64,000 nt of DNA from positions 1 to 64,000 of the forward strand of contig NZ_RDFA01000007.1 in the NCBI RefSeq assembly GCF_004118325.1, in the 5' to 3' direction. This document shows positions 36,403 to 44,566 of this stretch, one piece after another (the first letter of the stretch is position 1; each line of letters starts with the position of its first letter). The position numbers were made by a program, and so were the translations under genes. The notes under the pieces were generated by a model. The model searched no databases and had not been told where the DNA came from. It saw nothing but the letters and a program-made list of their open reading frames with translations. The DNA is from Halorientalis pallida (lineage in GTDB: Archaea > Halobacteriota > Halobacteria > Halobacteriales > Haloarculaceae).

Positions 36403-37575
36403 TCAGGGCTCGACCAGTTCGAGGTCGGCGACGGCGTCGCGGGCGCGCTCGCGGAGGTCGTCGGGTTCGCGCTCGCGGAGTCGGTCCAGTCGCGCGCTGG
36501 TCTCGGCCTGGGCCGGGGCGAAGCGGTTACAGCCCGCGGGGATCGTCGAGTCGATGAACGTCCCGATCGCTCTGGCCCGTTCGGTGATGTCGTTCTTGTC
36601 CATCGTGAGGAGGGGGCGGAACACGGGCAGGTCGGTGATCGGGTCGGTGGCGCTCAGGTTCTGGGTGGTCTGACTCGACTTCTGACCGATGGCCTCGCCG
36701 GTGACGATGCCGGCCGCACCCACGTCGAGGGCGACCTCCTCGGCCACCGCGAGACAGAACCGGCGGAAGGCCAGCATCCGTCCCTGTTCGAGGCTGTCGG
36801 CCAGCAGTTCGACCGTCTCACCGCCGGGGACCACTCGAAGGGGTTCCCGGAAGTTTGGCGCGTACGAGCCCAGCGTCCGAACCGTCTCGACGGCGCGGGC
36901 GCGGTGGTCCTGGCCGCCGTACTCTCCGAGATCGACGTACACCGGGACGACGGGACAGCCCTTCCGCATGATCTCGTAGACCGCGACCGGCGAGTCGATG
37001 CCCCCGCTGACCAGCGCGACGACCGGCCGTTGGCTGCCCAGCGGGAGACCACCTGGTCCCGGAAACTCCGTCAGGTACAGGAACGCGGCGTCCTCGCGGA
37101 CTTCGACGTTGACCGTGAAGTCGGGGTCGTCCAGGTCCACTTCGGGCTCGAAGTCGCCCTCGACGGCGTCCCAGATCGCCTGCCCGCCCTCGCGGCCGAG
37201 GTCTTCGCTGTCCATCGGAAAGGTGTCACCCGCGCGACGCGCGTCGACGGCGAAGCTCCCGCCGTCGTAGTGGGTCCGGGCGGTCTCGGCCATCGCGTCG
37301 ACGATGGCCTCCGGCTCGGCCGGGAGCGTCCGAGCAGGGCTGGCCGAGACGACGCCGAACGCGTCGGCGGCCACCTCGGCGGCCGCCGTGGGCTCGTCGG
37401 TCCACACGAGCGGTCTGGTCGGTCGTCGCTCCACGTCGCCGTCCACGCCGCGGTCGGCGAGCAGCGCCTCGATGTTCTCGACCAGGCGCTCTTCCATGCC
37501 GCGACGGACGCGACTGCTCTTCGTACTCATGTCCCCGTAGCGGACGACGACCGTCTCAGCGCCCGGCGGCTCCAT
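36403..37575 (-). CDS. thiI: tRNA uracil 4-sulfurtransferase ThiI
   Basis: A 390-residue enzyme. An N-terminal ferredoxin-like and THUMP domain (~1-165, with VVRYGDMSTKSSRVRRGME at the start) precedes the PP-loop ATPase (~175-390) with SGGIDSPVAVYEIMRKG. Conserved parts downstream are CLAVAEEVALDVGAAGIVTGEAIGQKSSQT and RPLLTMDKNDI. It adenylates U8 of tRNA for 4-thiouridine formation. There is no C-terminal rhodanese domain, as usual in archaeal ThiI, so sulfur delivery must use another route. ATG 37575 is used; the open frame further upstream is the shadow of the neighbouring gene. Confidence 0.94.
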   Translation of the reverse strand: MEPPGAETVVVRYGDMSTKSSRVRRGMEERLVENIEALLADRGVDGDVERRPTRPLVWTDEPTAAAEVAADAFGVVSASPARTLPAEPEAIVDAMAETARTHYDGGSFAVDARRAGDTFPMDSEDLGREGGQAIWDAVEGDFEPEVDLDDPDFTVNVEVREDAAFLYLTEFPGPGGLPLGSQRPVVALVSGGIDSPVAVYEIMRKGCPVVPVYVDLGEYGGQDHRARAVETVRTLGSYAPNFREPLRVVPGGETVELLADSLEQGRMLAFRRFCLAVAEEVALDVGAAGIVTGEAIGQKSSQTTQNLSATDPITDLPVFRPLLTMDKNDITERARAIGTFIDSTIPAGCNRFAPAQAETSARLDRLREREPDDLRERARDAVADLELVEP

Positions 37576-37646
37576 GTCCGGGCAGAGACGGTTGGGAGTT
37601 AAATTCCTGTTGTCGTCGGTGCGGGCCGTAGCCGTGTCGGCGGGCG

Positions 37647-38108
37647 TCAGCGCAACGCCGCGTAGACGACGCCGAGGACGCCGCCGTACACGACGTGCCA
37701 GACGAGACTCGGCACCGCGAAGTTCGGCAACGGCGGTGCCTTCGGGAACCCGACCGCGCCCAGCCACACCGGCATCACCAGCGCCGCGAGCAGAACCCAC
37801 GTCAGGACGCCCCAGGCCAGGCCCGTCCCGACGACGGCGGTCGCCGAGTCCTCCGGGATCGGTGCGAACCGCAGGATCGCCGCGAACACGACGCCCAGCA
37901 CTGCGCCGTGTGCGACGTGGACGGCGATGCCCGCCACGCCGCCCGAGAGTCCGTACAGTGCCGGGATCGCAGCCGTGATCGTCGGCGGGTTCATCGCGAC
38001 GACCAGCGCCGCCATCACCGCCGCACCGACGATGCCACCCGCGACGCCGGCCTGCCAGTCTGCCACACCCGTTCCACGCTCCGTGATCGTGTCTGTTTCG
38101 GTCGCCAT
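37647..38108 (-). CDS. DUF6789-like membrane protein (4 TM)
   Basis: A 153-residue membrane protein with a polar start (MATETDTITERGTGVADWQ) and four helices: AGVAGGIVGAAVMAALVVAMN, GIAVHVAHGAVLGVVFAAILRF, GTGLAWGVLTWVLLAALVMPVWL and LVWHVVYGGVLGVVYAALR. The GGIVGAAVMAA first helix and the HxxxGxxLG / WHxxYGxxLG spacing resemble small haloarchaeal four-helix proteins of the DUF6789 kind, and the extra C-terminal domain of the oxidase subunit at 47146-49407 is similar in layout. ATG 38108 is chosen as the first Met before a protein-like sequence. It is divergent from the bop gene. Confidence 0.7.
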   Translation of the reverse strand: MATETDTITERGTGVADWQAGVAGGIVGAAVMAALVVAMNPPTITAAIPALYGLSGGVAGIAVHVAHGAVLGVVFAAILRFAPIPEDSATAVVGTGLAWGVLTWVLLAALVMPVWLGAVGFPKAPPLPNFAVPSLVWHVVYGGVLGVVYAALR

Positions 38109-38395
38109 CGCGTCCGGAACGTCGACGGGGGAGTACGTAACGCCACCCCGCGTCTGTGCCTGTGTTACAGTCGCGCACGAGCGGAAAAATACGCCCGTAC
38201 CCGGCGACGACGAACCACGCACGGACGCTGGCGGGAATCTAGCCTCGGTCGCCCGTTGGTACCCCGTCGTCGGCCGGTCGCGTCCCGATCGACACGGACG
38301 CAGCGCACCGTTGACCGCCCGGCTGTCGATCGATTCTTGCTGATCCCCTTCGAAGCTATGGCAGGTTTTGGCTTATCAGCGTCTCTACGCGACGA

Positions 38396-38411
38396 GCCCA
38401 ACTGGTTGGGC
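38396..38411 (+). promoter_or_regulatory. Bat-type upstream activating sequence (UAS) of bop
   Basis: GCCCAACTGGTTGGGC is a perfect 16-base palindrome. Its first 14 bases match the published bop UAS consensus ACCcnactagTTnG at 10 of 12 specified positions; only the first A and the inner a differ. Its centre is ~50 bases before the bop ATG, as in Halobacterium, where Bat binds the UAS under low oxygen and light. Consensus recalled from the literature; the match was counted by eye. Confidence 0.7.
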
Positions 38412-38418
38412 AAGGATG

Positions 38419-38427
38419 TTTTAACTA
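38419..38427 (+). promoter_or_regulatory. bop TATA-box candidate
   Basis: GTTTTAACT lies ~30 bases before the bop ATG and 8 bases after the UAS palindrome. This spacing would place the start site within a few bases of the ATG, as for the nearly leaderless bop mRNA of Halobacterium. The following sequence (AACCTAATTATACTATG) is also AT-rich, so the exact box is uncertain. Confidence 0.5.
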
Positions 38428-38452
38428 TCTAAACCTAATTATACTATGCATC

Positions 38453-39184
38453 ATGCCACAACCTGGTCCGGAGAGCATTTGGCTGTGGATTGGCACCGCA
38501 CTGATGGCGTTGGGTACGCTGGCCTTCATCGGTATGGGCTGGAACGAGAAAGACGCACAGAAGCAGGAATACTATATCATCACGATATTCATCCCGGCCA
38601 TCGCGGCCACGTCGTACTTCTCGATGGCCATGGGATTCGGGCTCACGGAGGTGACGGTCGCCGGTGAGGTTCTGGACATCTACTGGGCCCGGTACGCGGA
38701 CTGGCTGTTCACCACGCCGTTGCTGCTGCTCGACCTGGCGCTGCTCGCCGGGGCAGACCGCAACACCATTTCGACGCTCGTCGGGCTGGACGTCGGAATG
38801 ATCATCACGGGCCTGGTTGCCGCGCTGACCACCGCGAGCGTCGCGATGCGCATCGCCTGGTGGGGCATCAGCTGTGGCTTCTTCCTGGTCCTGCTGTACG
38901 TCCTCGTCAGCCGGCTGACCGCGCAGGCGGCCGAGCGGCCTGGCGACGTGGGTAACCTGTTCAGCACGCTCAGGAACGTGGTGATCCTGCTGTGGCTCGC
39001 CTACCCGATCGTGTGGATCGTCGGGACCGAAGGCCTCGGCCTCGTCCCGCTCTACACCGAGACGGCCGCGTTCATGGTGCTCGACGTGCTGGCCAAGGTC
39101 GGATTCGGCTTCCTGCTGCTCCGCAGCCGGAGCGTCCTCGACCAGGCCACCACTGACGCACCCGAAGCGACTGCCGCCGACTAA
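38453..39184 (+). CDS. bop: Bacteriorhodopsin (light-driven proton pump)
   Basis: A 243-residue seven-helix opsin. Helix C reads [19 protein letters not shown]: Arg80, Asp83 (D85 acceptor) and Asp94 (D96 donor). Helix G has Asp211 and Schiff-base Lys215 ([12 protein letters not shown]). The proton-release glutamates are in GTEGLGLVP (Glu193, E194) and YTET (Glu203, E204). All pump residues are therefore present. The N-terminus is short ([14 protein letters not shown]), without the longer cleaved leader of the Halobacterium protein. It is followed by lycopene cyclase and brp/blh genes, which make its retinal, and preceded by a Bat-type UAS. The C-terminal tail is short. Confidence 0.97.
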   Translation: MPQPGPESIWLWIGTALMALGTLAFIGMGWNEKDAQKQEYYIITIFIPAIAATSYFSMAMGFGLTEVTVAGEVLDIYWARYADWLFTTPLLLLDLALLAGADRNTISTLVGLDVGMIITGLVAALTTASVAMRIAWWGISCGFFLVLLYVLVSRLTAQAAERPGDVGNLFSTLRNVVILLWLAYPIVWIVGTEGLGLVPLYTETAAFMVLDVLAKVGFGFLLLRSRSVLDQATTDAPEATAAD

Positions 39185-39200
39185 CCACCGACCACGTGCG

Positions 39201-39207
39201 GTTTTTT
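39201..39207 (+). terminator. T-tract terminator after bop
   Basis: GTTTTTT lies 17 bases after the bop stop. Archaeal termination is commonly driven by such U-tracts, so bop may be made mostly as a monocistronic mRNA with limited read-through into the lycopene cyclase gene. Confidence 0.5.
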
Positions 39208-39269
39208 GATACCCGGAACCCGCCGATACCACACCAACCACTAACCACCCCGCCCTGGATACCACTACT

Positions 39270-39320
39270 ATGATCGAATCCGACATTCGCGCTCCCGGGG
39301 AGGCCCGCCCCGATGAGTGA
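39270..39320 (+). other. Possible 16-codon leader ORF overlapping the lycopene cyclase start
   Basis: ATG 39270 opens MIESDIRAPGEARPDE and stops at TGA 39318-39320, eight bases into the lycopene cyclase gene (ATG 39313). The overlap would couple translation of the two. No homologue is known to me, so it may be chance. Confidence 0.3.
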
Positions 39321-40083
39321 CGGGGTCGCCCTCGTCGCGCTCACCTATCTGGAGTTTCACCTCCTGTTCGTCCTGCCACCGATCGCCGCCTTGCTCGTCC
39401 TCGCCGGACCCGTCGAGCGGCCCTACGCCGGCCCGTTCGGCGTGGCACTGCTCTCGGTAGTCGCCGTCGTCTACACGACGCCGTGGGACAACCACCTCAT
39501 CGCCACCGGCGTCTGGGCTTACGGCGAGGGGACCGTCCGCTTCCGGATCTGGCACGCGCCCATCGAGGAGTACCTCTTTTTCGTCCTCCAGCCCGTGCTG
39601 ACGAGTCTCTGGCTCGCGCGCCTCCGGACCCGCAGTGACCACGAGTTCGGGATCTCCGTCCCACAGCGCGCGCTGGGCCTGCTCGGCGGCGGCCTCGTCG
39701 CCGCGCTGGGCCTGTTCTTCTTCGCCGAATCGACCTACTACCTCGGAACCCTGCTGCTGTGGGCCAGCCCGGTTCTGACCGTCCAGTGGGCCTTCGGCTG
39801 GCCCGTCCTCTGGGAACGTCGCCGCACGCTCGCACTCGGCATCGGTATCCCCACCGCCTACCTCGCGGCCATCGACCGCATCGCCATCGAACTCGGCATC
39901 TGGACCTTCGACGAGGCGTTCATGACCGGGCTCGCCGTCTTCGGGCTCCCCATCGAGGAACTGCTCTTCTTCGCGCTGACGAACGTCTTCCTCGTCCAGG
40001 GCCTGCTGCTGTTCTGGTGGGTGACCGACCGCTGGGAACAGGTCCGGACGGTCTGGAACCGCCGAACACCGACCGGCTCATGA
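39313..40083 (+). CDS. crtY: Lycopene beta-cyclase (CarR/CrtYcd-type, two fused domains)
   Basis: A 256-residue integral membrane protein with about seven hydrophobic helices. Two copies of the lycopene cyclase domain are visible through their PxEE motifs: HAPIEEYLFFVLQ near 76-88 and GLPIEELLFFALTN near 213-226. It is a single-chain fusion of the heterodimeric type cyclase. It converts lycopene to beta-carotene, the substrate of the next gene product. Its stop overlaps the brp/blh start (ATGA at 40080-40083), so the two are translationally coupled, and bop lies just upstream on the same strand. Confidence 0.93.
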   Translation: MSDGVALVALTYLEFHLLFVLPPIAALLVLAGPVERPYAGPFGVALLSVVAVVYTTPWDNHLIATGVWAYGEGTVRFRIWHAPIEEYLFFVLQPVLTSLWLARLRTRSDHEFGISVPQRALGLLGGGLVAALGLFFFAESTYYLGTLLLWASPVLTVQWAFGWPVLWERRRTLALGIGIPTAYLAAIDRIAIELGIWTFDEAFMTGLAVFGLPIEELLFFALTNVFLVQGLLLFWWVTDRWEQVRTVWNRRTPTGS

Positions 40084-41135
40084 TCCGAACCGTACCCGGC
40101 CTCGACCTCGACGGCTCGATTCGGGACACGCTGACCCGGGGCGTCCTCTGGCCGTCGTGGGTCGTCACTGCCGCCCTCGTCGTGCCCTTTCTCTTCGGCG
40201 TCACCGTCCCGCCGGTCGTCCAGTACGTCCCGCTGGTCGCCAGCGTCCTCGTCCTCGGGTTGCCCCACGGCGCGATCGACCATCTCGCGCTCCCCCGCGT
40301 CCGGGGCGACGACCCTACGCTCCGCGCCATCGCCGGCGTGTTCGCCCTCTACGGCGTCCTCGGGGTCGCCTACGCCGCCGTCTGGTTTTTCCTCCCCGCG
40401 GCCGCGTTCGTCTTCTTCATCCTGCTGACCTGGGCCCACTGGGGGCAGGGCGACCTCTACGCACTGCTGGCCGTCGCCGACGTGGACTACCTCGACACTC
40501 GCCTCCGGCGCGCGCTCGCGGTCGTCGTCCGCGGCGGGTTGCCGATGCTCGTCCCGCTCGTCTTCTTCCCGGGCTGGTATCGCCGGGTCGCGGACGCCCT
40601 CGTCTCGCTGTTCGCACTCGCTTCGACGGCGCAACTGGAGTGGGCCTTCCAGTTCGAGACGCGACTGGTGCTCGGCGCCGTCTACGGCCTGGTCGTGTTC
40701 GGGTATCTGACGATGGGCTATCTCGGGTCCACCGTCGGGCGCTCGACCTGGGCCGTCGACGCGGCCGAGACGCTGCTTTTGATCACCTTCTTCGCCGTCG
40801 TTCCCCCCGTGCTCGCCGTCGGCGTCTACTTCTGCGTCTGGCACGCCTACCGCCACATCGCCCGCCTGCTCCCGCTCGAACCGAACTCCCGGGCCGCGCT
40901 CGACGACCACCGGCTCCGCCCCGCACTGGCTCGCTTCGCTCGGGAAGCCACGCCGCTGACGCTGGCCTCGATCGTCCTGCTCGCCGGGTTCTCCCTGCTG
41001 GTCCCGAACCCGCCCGCCGATCTTCTCGGGTGGATCGGGCTCTATCTGGTCCTCATCGCCGTGCTGACCCTGCCACACGTCGCCGTCGTGACGCTCATGG
41101 ACCGCGAGCAAGGGGTGTGGACTACCGGTCGGTGA
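40080..41135 (+). CDS. blh: Brp/Blh family beta-carotene 15,15'-dioxygenase
   Basis: A 351-residue membrane enzyme with about eight to ten helices. Conserved histidines of the family are in GLPHGAIDHLALPRV (~60-74), LTWAHWGQGD (~118-127) and CVWHAYRHIARLLPLE (~250-265); they are expected to bind the catalytic iron. Brp/Blh cleaves beta-carotene into two retinals, the chromophore for bacteriorhodopsin and sensory rhodopsin II encoded nearby. The ATG at 40080 overlaps the lycopene cyclase stop. In Halobacterium both brp and blh paralogues exist; I cannot tell which one this represents. The 3' end overlaps the convergent lipoprotein gene by 14 bases. Confidence 0.92.
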   Translation: MIRTVPGLDLDGSIRDTLTRGVLWPSWVVTAALVVPFLFGVTVPPVVQYVPLVASVLVLGLPHGAIDHLALPRVRGDDPTLRAIAGVFALYGVLGVAYAAVWFFLPAAAFVFFILLTWAHWGQGDLYALLAVADVDYLDTRLRRALAVVVRGGLPMLVPLVFFPGWYRRVADALVSLFALASTAQLEWAFQFETRLVLGAVYGLVVFGYLTMGYLGSTVGRSTWAVDAAETLLLITFFAVVPPVLAVGVYFCVWHAYRHIARLLPLEPNSRAALDDHRLRPALARFAREATPLTLASIVLLAGFSLLVPNPPADLLGWIGLYLVLIAVLTLPHVAVVTLMDREQGVWTTGR

Positions 41136-41631
41136 CCGCCCGCAACTGCGCCCGCGCGTACTGCTGTGATGCGTTCAGCGGAACCGCCCCGGTCACCTGC
41201 ACGTAGACGTTCGACTGCTGGGCGTCGACGGCCGTCTCGGTCAGCGACGTGGTCGCGAACGCCCGGTCCCCGACGCTGGCGTTCGTCGTGTTGATCCCGT
41301 CTCCCTCGTATGTCTCGCGCTGGGCGGCCAGGAACGCTCGGGCGTCTGCGGGCGACTCGAACACCAGCAGCGCGATCTGGAGGTTCGCACTCCCGTTTTG
41401 CAGTTCCAACACGCGTCCCGACTCCATCCCTGCGGGTGCGGCACCCGGCGCGCGCGTGCCGTTTGCTTCCCAGTTGGTGAACTGCTCCGCCGACAACAGG
41501 GACTCGCTCGCCGGTTCGTGGTACTCCGTCGTGCTCGGCGTCCCGTCGCCTGGCGACCCGCTACACCCTGCCAGCACGAGGAGGACGGCCACGGCACCGA
41601 CCACTACGACCGATCGACTGCCACTCTCCAT
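41122..41631 (-). CDS. Haloarchaeal lipoprotein of unknown function
   Basis: A 169-residue exported protein. The signal sequence (SVVVVGAVAVLLVLAGCSGS) carries a lipobox LAGC with the lipid-modified Cys near 23. A Ser/Thr/Pro-rich linker is followed by a compact alpha/beta domain (VLELQNGSANLQIALLVFESPADARAFLAAQRETYEGDG...). NGT/NGS/NAS/NTT sites suggest possible N-glycosylation. The fold resembles small membrane-tethered domains in haloarchaeal lipoproteins, but I recognise no family. It is convergent with brp/blh, with a 14-base overlap. Confidence 0.75.
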   Translation of the reverse strand: MESGSRSVVVVGAVAVLLVLAGCSGSPGDGTPSTTEYHEPASESLLSAEQFTNWEANGTRAPGAAPAGMESGRVLELQNGSANLQIALLVFESPADARAFLAAQRETYEGDGINTTNASVGDRAFATTSLTETAVDAQQSNVYVQVTGAVPLNASQQYARAQLRAVTDR

Positions 41632-41707
41632 GGGCTACCCGTAGCCGCCCACCTCGTAAAAACGTGGTCGCCGTTTCGCTCGCCGTGGCACCGCTCCCGC
41701 CCCCGCG

Positions 41708-42997
41708 TCACTCCCGCCACAGTCGACCGGCGATACCGCCGGCGACTCCCGCCAGCGCCGCGAGGACCCCCAGTCCCGGCCCCGTTCCCGCCGTCGTACT
41801 CGGTGCCGCGTCGGTCGTCGACGCCGGGGTCTCTGCTCGCGTCACCGTCTCGACCGCCGTCGTGGTCCCGACCGACTCCGAGGCCGTGAGCGCGAACGTC
41901 CCGACGACGCCGGCGTGGTCCGAGGGCCAGACCTGCACCGCCTCTCCGCCCGTCCGGTAGGCGACTCGATCCGCTGGCCGGTGGCCGACGCGACCCGCGC
42001 CCGTCGTGGACACGTCGCCACGGACGAGGAGGCAGTCGACGCGACTGTCAAGCCGTGAATCGGCATTCTGGAGACTCGCGTTCTGACAGCAGGTGAACCC
42101 GTCCCGCTCGGGGTTCCGTGCCGCGTACGCGTCTGTCAGTTCCGCCGTCAACCGCTCGTAGGCCGCGGTCTCCGCGCCGGGGCCGCTGTTGAAGTCGCCG
42201 CCGACGATCACCGGCCGGTCGGTCGGCAACTGCGCGAGCAACTCCGTGGCCTGCTGGCGACGCAGCGACTTCGAGACCGACGACAGGTGCGTCGAGACGA
42301 CGGTGACCGTCTCGCCGCCCACCGTCACGTCCGCGGCACAGAACCCGCGCTGGACCGAGAGGCTCCCGAGGCCCGGAATCGGGATCGGGACGCCGAAGGC
42401 CGCCTCGTACGTCGTCGTCGCGGTCGCCGTGGCGTCGCGGTCGCTCCGGACCAGCACGGCGTCCCGGTCGGTGAGGCGCACGTCGACCTCGCCGTCGTCG
42501 GTCTCCGCGGGGAGTTCCACGTCAGTCGTCACCGCCGACGCGGCCACCTCGTAGTCCAGCCCCCGCTCTGCCAGCGCCGACTGGACCGCCGCAAGCAGGT
42601 CGACGACGACAGTTTCGGCCTGCTCCGGCGAGTCCGTCCCGAAGTCGCTCGGGCGCTGGACCCTGAGCGTGGCGGCCTCCTGGAGCGCCACGGCGTCCGC
42701 ACCGCTGGCTTCGATCTCGGCCGCGATGGCCTCGGCCCGCGTCGTGACGAGGGCGGGATCGACCTCGCCAAGGAGCTCACCGGCGATCCGCCGGACGTCG
42801 TCGAGCGAGCGCGCGTCGAACAGGGCGAAGAGGTCGACGCCGAGGTAGACGTTCCTTGTCAGGACCGTCAGTCCGGGAGTCTGGGACGCTGACCGGGCTG
42901 ATGCCCCGCCCGTAGCGACCGCACCTGCGCCCAGTCCGACGATGCCGCCCAGCACTGTGCGTCGGCTGACCGACCTGTCGTCTGCCGGTGGTACCAT
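41708..42997 (-). CDS. Tat-exported endonuclease/exonuclease/phosphatase-fold protein with CTERM-like tail
   Basis: A 429-residue secreted protein. Tat signal: SRRTVLGGIVGLGAGAVATGGASA at ~10-33. The DNase I-like catalytic domain (~42-355) shows LTRNVYLGVD, ALQEAAT, VVSTHLSS, GGDFNSGPG and SDHAGVVG, the metal and catalytic motifs of the family; it may cleave phosphodiesters of DNA, lipids or polyphosphates. After a Thr/Ala-rich spacer, the C-terminus is PGLGVLAALAGVAGGIAGRLWRE, resembling the PGF-CTERM sorting signal recognised by archaeosortase A, although with PGL instead of PGF. The protein would thus be anchored at the S-layer surface. Confidence 0.85.
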   Translation of the reverse strand: MVPPADDRSVSRRTVLGGIVGLGAGAVATGGASARSASQTPGLTVLTRNVYLGVDLFALFDARSLDDVRRIAGELLGEVDPALVTTRAEAIAAEIEASGADAVALQEAATLRVQRPSDFGTDSPEQAETVVVDLLAAVQSALAERGLDYEVAASAVTTDVELPAETDDGEVDVRLTDRDAVLVRSDRDATATATTTYEAAFGVPIPIPGLGSLSVQRGFCAADVTVGGETVTVVSTHLSSVSKSLRRQQATELLAQLPTDRPVIVGGDFNSGPGAETAAYERLTAELTDAYAARNPERDGFTCCQNASLQNADSRLDSRVDCLLVRGDVSTTGAGRVGHRPADRVAYRTGGEAVQVWPSDHAGVVGTFALTASESVGTTTAVETVTRAETPASTTDAAPSTTAGTGPGLGVLAALAGVAGGIAGRLWRE

Positions 42998-43134
42998 TAC
43001 CGACAGGTTCGGTTCCCGTCACACCTGAAGGTACTGGCTGGATCGTCCGCCGTAGACTCGCCGCCGGCCCGGCCGGATTCGCGGATTTCGATGGTGTGTC
43101 AACTGTTAAGCCGACTCCGTGACACCTGTCCCCG

Positions 43135-44334
43135 ATGGATCGGCGCAGCGTCCTGCGCTCGCTCACAGTTGCAGGTCTGGGTGGACTCGCCGGCTGTTTC
43201 GGACTCGGCGGTGACGGCGACGAGCCGATCGGCCGTCGCGTACAGAACCGCAAGGCGGCCGAGCCACGCGGCTATCGCGTGGACTTCCACGACCAGGCCG
43301 ACACGCTCGGGCAGGTGGCTCGCTCGGGGACGACCGGCCGGTCGTTCGATACGGTCACCAACAGCCGGTCCGAGACCGAGTGGGACCGCATGAAGCGTAA
43401 CGATATGGAGTACACCCGGCAGTTGATGGACGAGAACCGGACCAGCGTGACGAAGTTGCGCCCCTACGTCGAGCGCACGCTGGCGTCGGACGACCCGAAG
43501 ACCGAGCCATGGCCCCACGCCATCGCCTGGGGCATCGGGAACGGTCTGAACGATCACTCCGGGGTTGCCAGCAGTTACGACGCGGCGCTGATCACCGTTC
43601 CGCTGGTCGATCACTTCGCGGACCTGCTGTTCGACCGCCGCGACCGGATCGAGACCTGGACCGTCGCCGCGGCCGAACCGCCCACGCTCGGCGAGTTCAG
43701 ACATCTCGCCGCCGCGATGGCCTACGAGACCGACGACGGGTCGTGGACGGTCAGGTACCTGGAGCCGACGCTTGGCTGTCTCGGCGACGTGTGTAGCACC
43801 CCCGACTTTTTCGAGTCGTCGTTGCGCCCGCCCGACGAGAGCCTCTACGCCCGGCGGGGGGCGACCGACTTCGTGACCGGCCCGGAGTTCCGGAAAGCCC
43901 AGCGGCTGGCCGACCGCAGGTACATCCAGGAGGACGACGAAGCCAGCCGTGGCGACTGGAACCAGAAGGCCATCTCCGGGGCCGTCTGTTCGTCGATGAC
44001 GAACCTCGTCGACACCGCCGGGAACGACATGGACATGGGCGAAGCGCCGCCGGCCGGCATCGAGACCGTCACGTCCCGCTCGTTCGGCCGGTCGCTGGAA
44101 GACGACTTCGACAGCTTCGACTACGACACCATGCGCCGGATGGAGTTCGTCGGCCGCGCGATCACCCTGACCTTCGAACAACGGCGGTGGTACCAGCCCC
44201 TCGGGCTCGACGGCACCCTCGACGACCCCGAACTCTACGTCCTCAACGAGGACGAGGTCCGGTACGCCTGGAACAACTACGACCAGTGGGACCACGTCCC
44301 CGAGGTCGTCGAGGCGGCGAGCGAGGCGGCCTGA
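43135..44334 (+). CDS. Tat-exported lipoprotein, unknown family
   Basis: A 399-residue protein. Its start MDRRSVLRSLTVAGLGGLAGCFG combines a twin-arginine motif with a lipobox (LAGC, Cys21), so it should be exported folded and lipid-anchored. The mature part is hydrophilic, rich in Trp, Arg and Asp, with segments HAIAWGIGNGLNDHSGVASSYDAALITVPLVDHF, FRHLAAAMAYETDDGSWTVRYLEP and a Cys pair in LGCLGDVCSTPDFF. No family is recognised. The folded, Cys-containing export through Tat suggests a cofactor or disulfide. It stands alone between two minus-strand genes. Confidence 0.8.
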   Translation: MDRRSVLRSLTVAGLGGLAGCFGLGGDGDEPIGRRVQNRKAAEPRGYRVDFHDQADTLGQVARSGTTGRSFDTVTNSRSETEWDRMKRNDMEYTRQLMDENRTSVTKLRPYVERTLASDDPKTEPWPHAIAWGIGNGLNDHSGVASSYDAALITVPLVDHFADLLFDRRDRIETWTVAAAEPPTLGEFRHLAAAMAYETDDGSWTVRYLEPTLGCLGDVCSTPDFFESSLRPPDESLYARRGATDFVTGPEFRKAQRLADRRYIQEDDEASRGDWNQKAISGAVCSSMTNLVDTAGNDMDMGEAPPAGIETVTSRSFGRSLEDDFDSFDYDTMRRMEFVGRAITLTFEQRRWYQPLGLDGTLDDPELYVLNEDEVRYAWNNYDQWDHVPEVVEAASEAA

Positions 44335-44539
44335 GGGCTACGACCGGCCAAAACAGGCGGCCAGCGGTGCTGTGCGGTCGCTGTGCCGGAGCGGTTGGAG
44401 TTGCCGTGCGGGGCGGCGGCTGTGGCGGATGCCGTGCGGAAAGAAACGAGCGCAGCAGCCGCGAGCGCGCCACGCGCGCTCGCGGCAGTTTTTCCCCAAG
44501 TTTTTGCGCAGGGGGTCGCCAGCGGCGACTCCCTGACGG

Positions 44540-44558
44540 AAAAAGTGGGCGTTAAAAA
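44540..44558 (-). terminator. Tandem T-tract terminator of the L15e gene
   Basis: On the minus strand, just downstream of the rpl15e stop (44567), two T5 tracts occur in a direct repeat CCCACTTTTT (44540-44544 and 44554-44558 as A5 on the plus strand). Such spaced U-tracts are typical archaeal terminators. The rest of the 232-base gap to 44335 is GC-rich with nothing recognised. Confidence 0.55.
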
Positions 44559-44566
44559 GTGGGGGC

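Larger units (their letters stand above)
38109..38452. other. 344-base divergent intergenic region in front of bop
   Basis: This region separates the DUF6789-like gene (minus) from bop (plus). The last 60 bases hold the bop activating sequence and TATA elements described separately. The rest is GC-rich and shows no convincing gene; the short frames across it lack protein-like composition. I saw no homologue of the small Halobacterium bop regulators brz or brb here. Confidence 0.5.
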
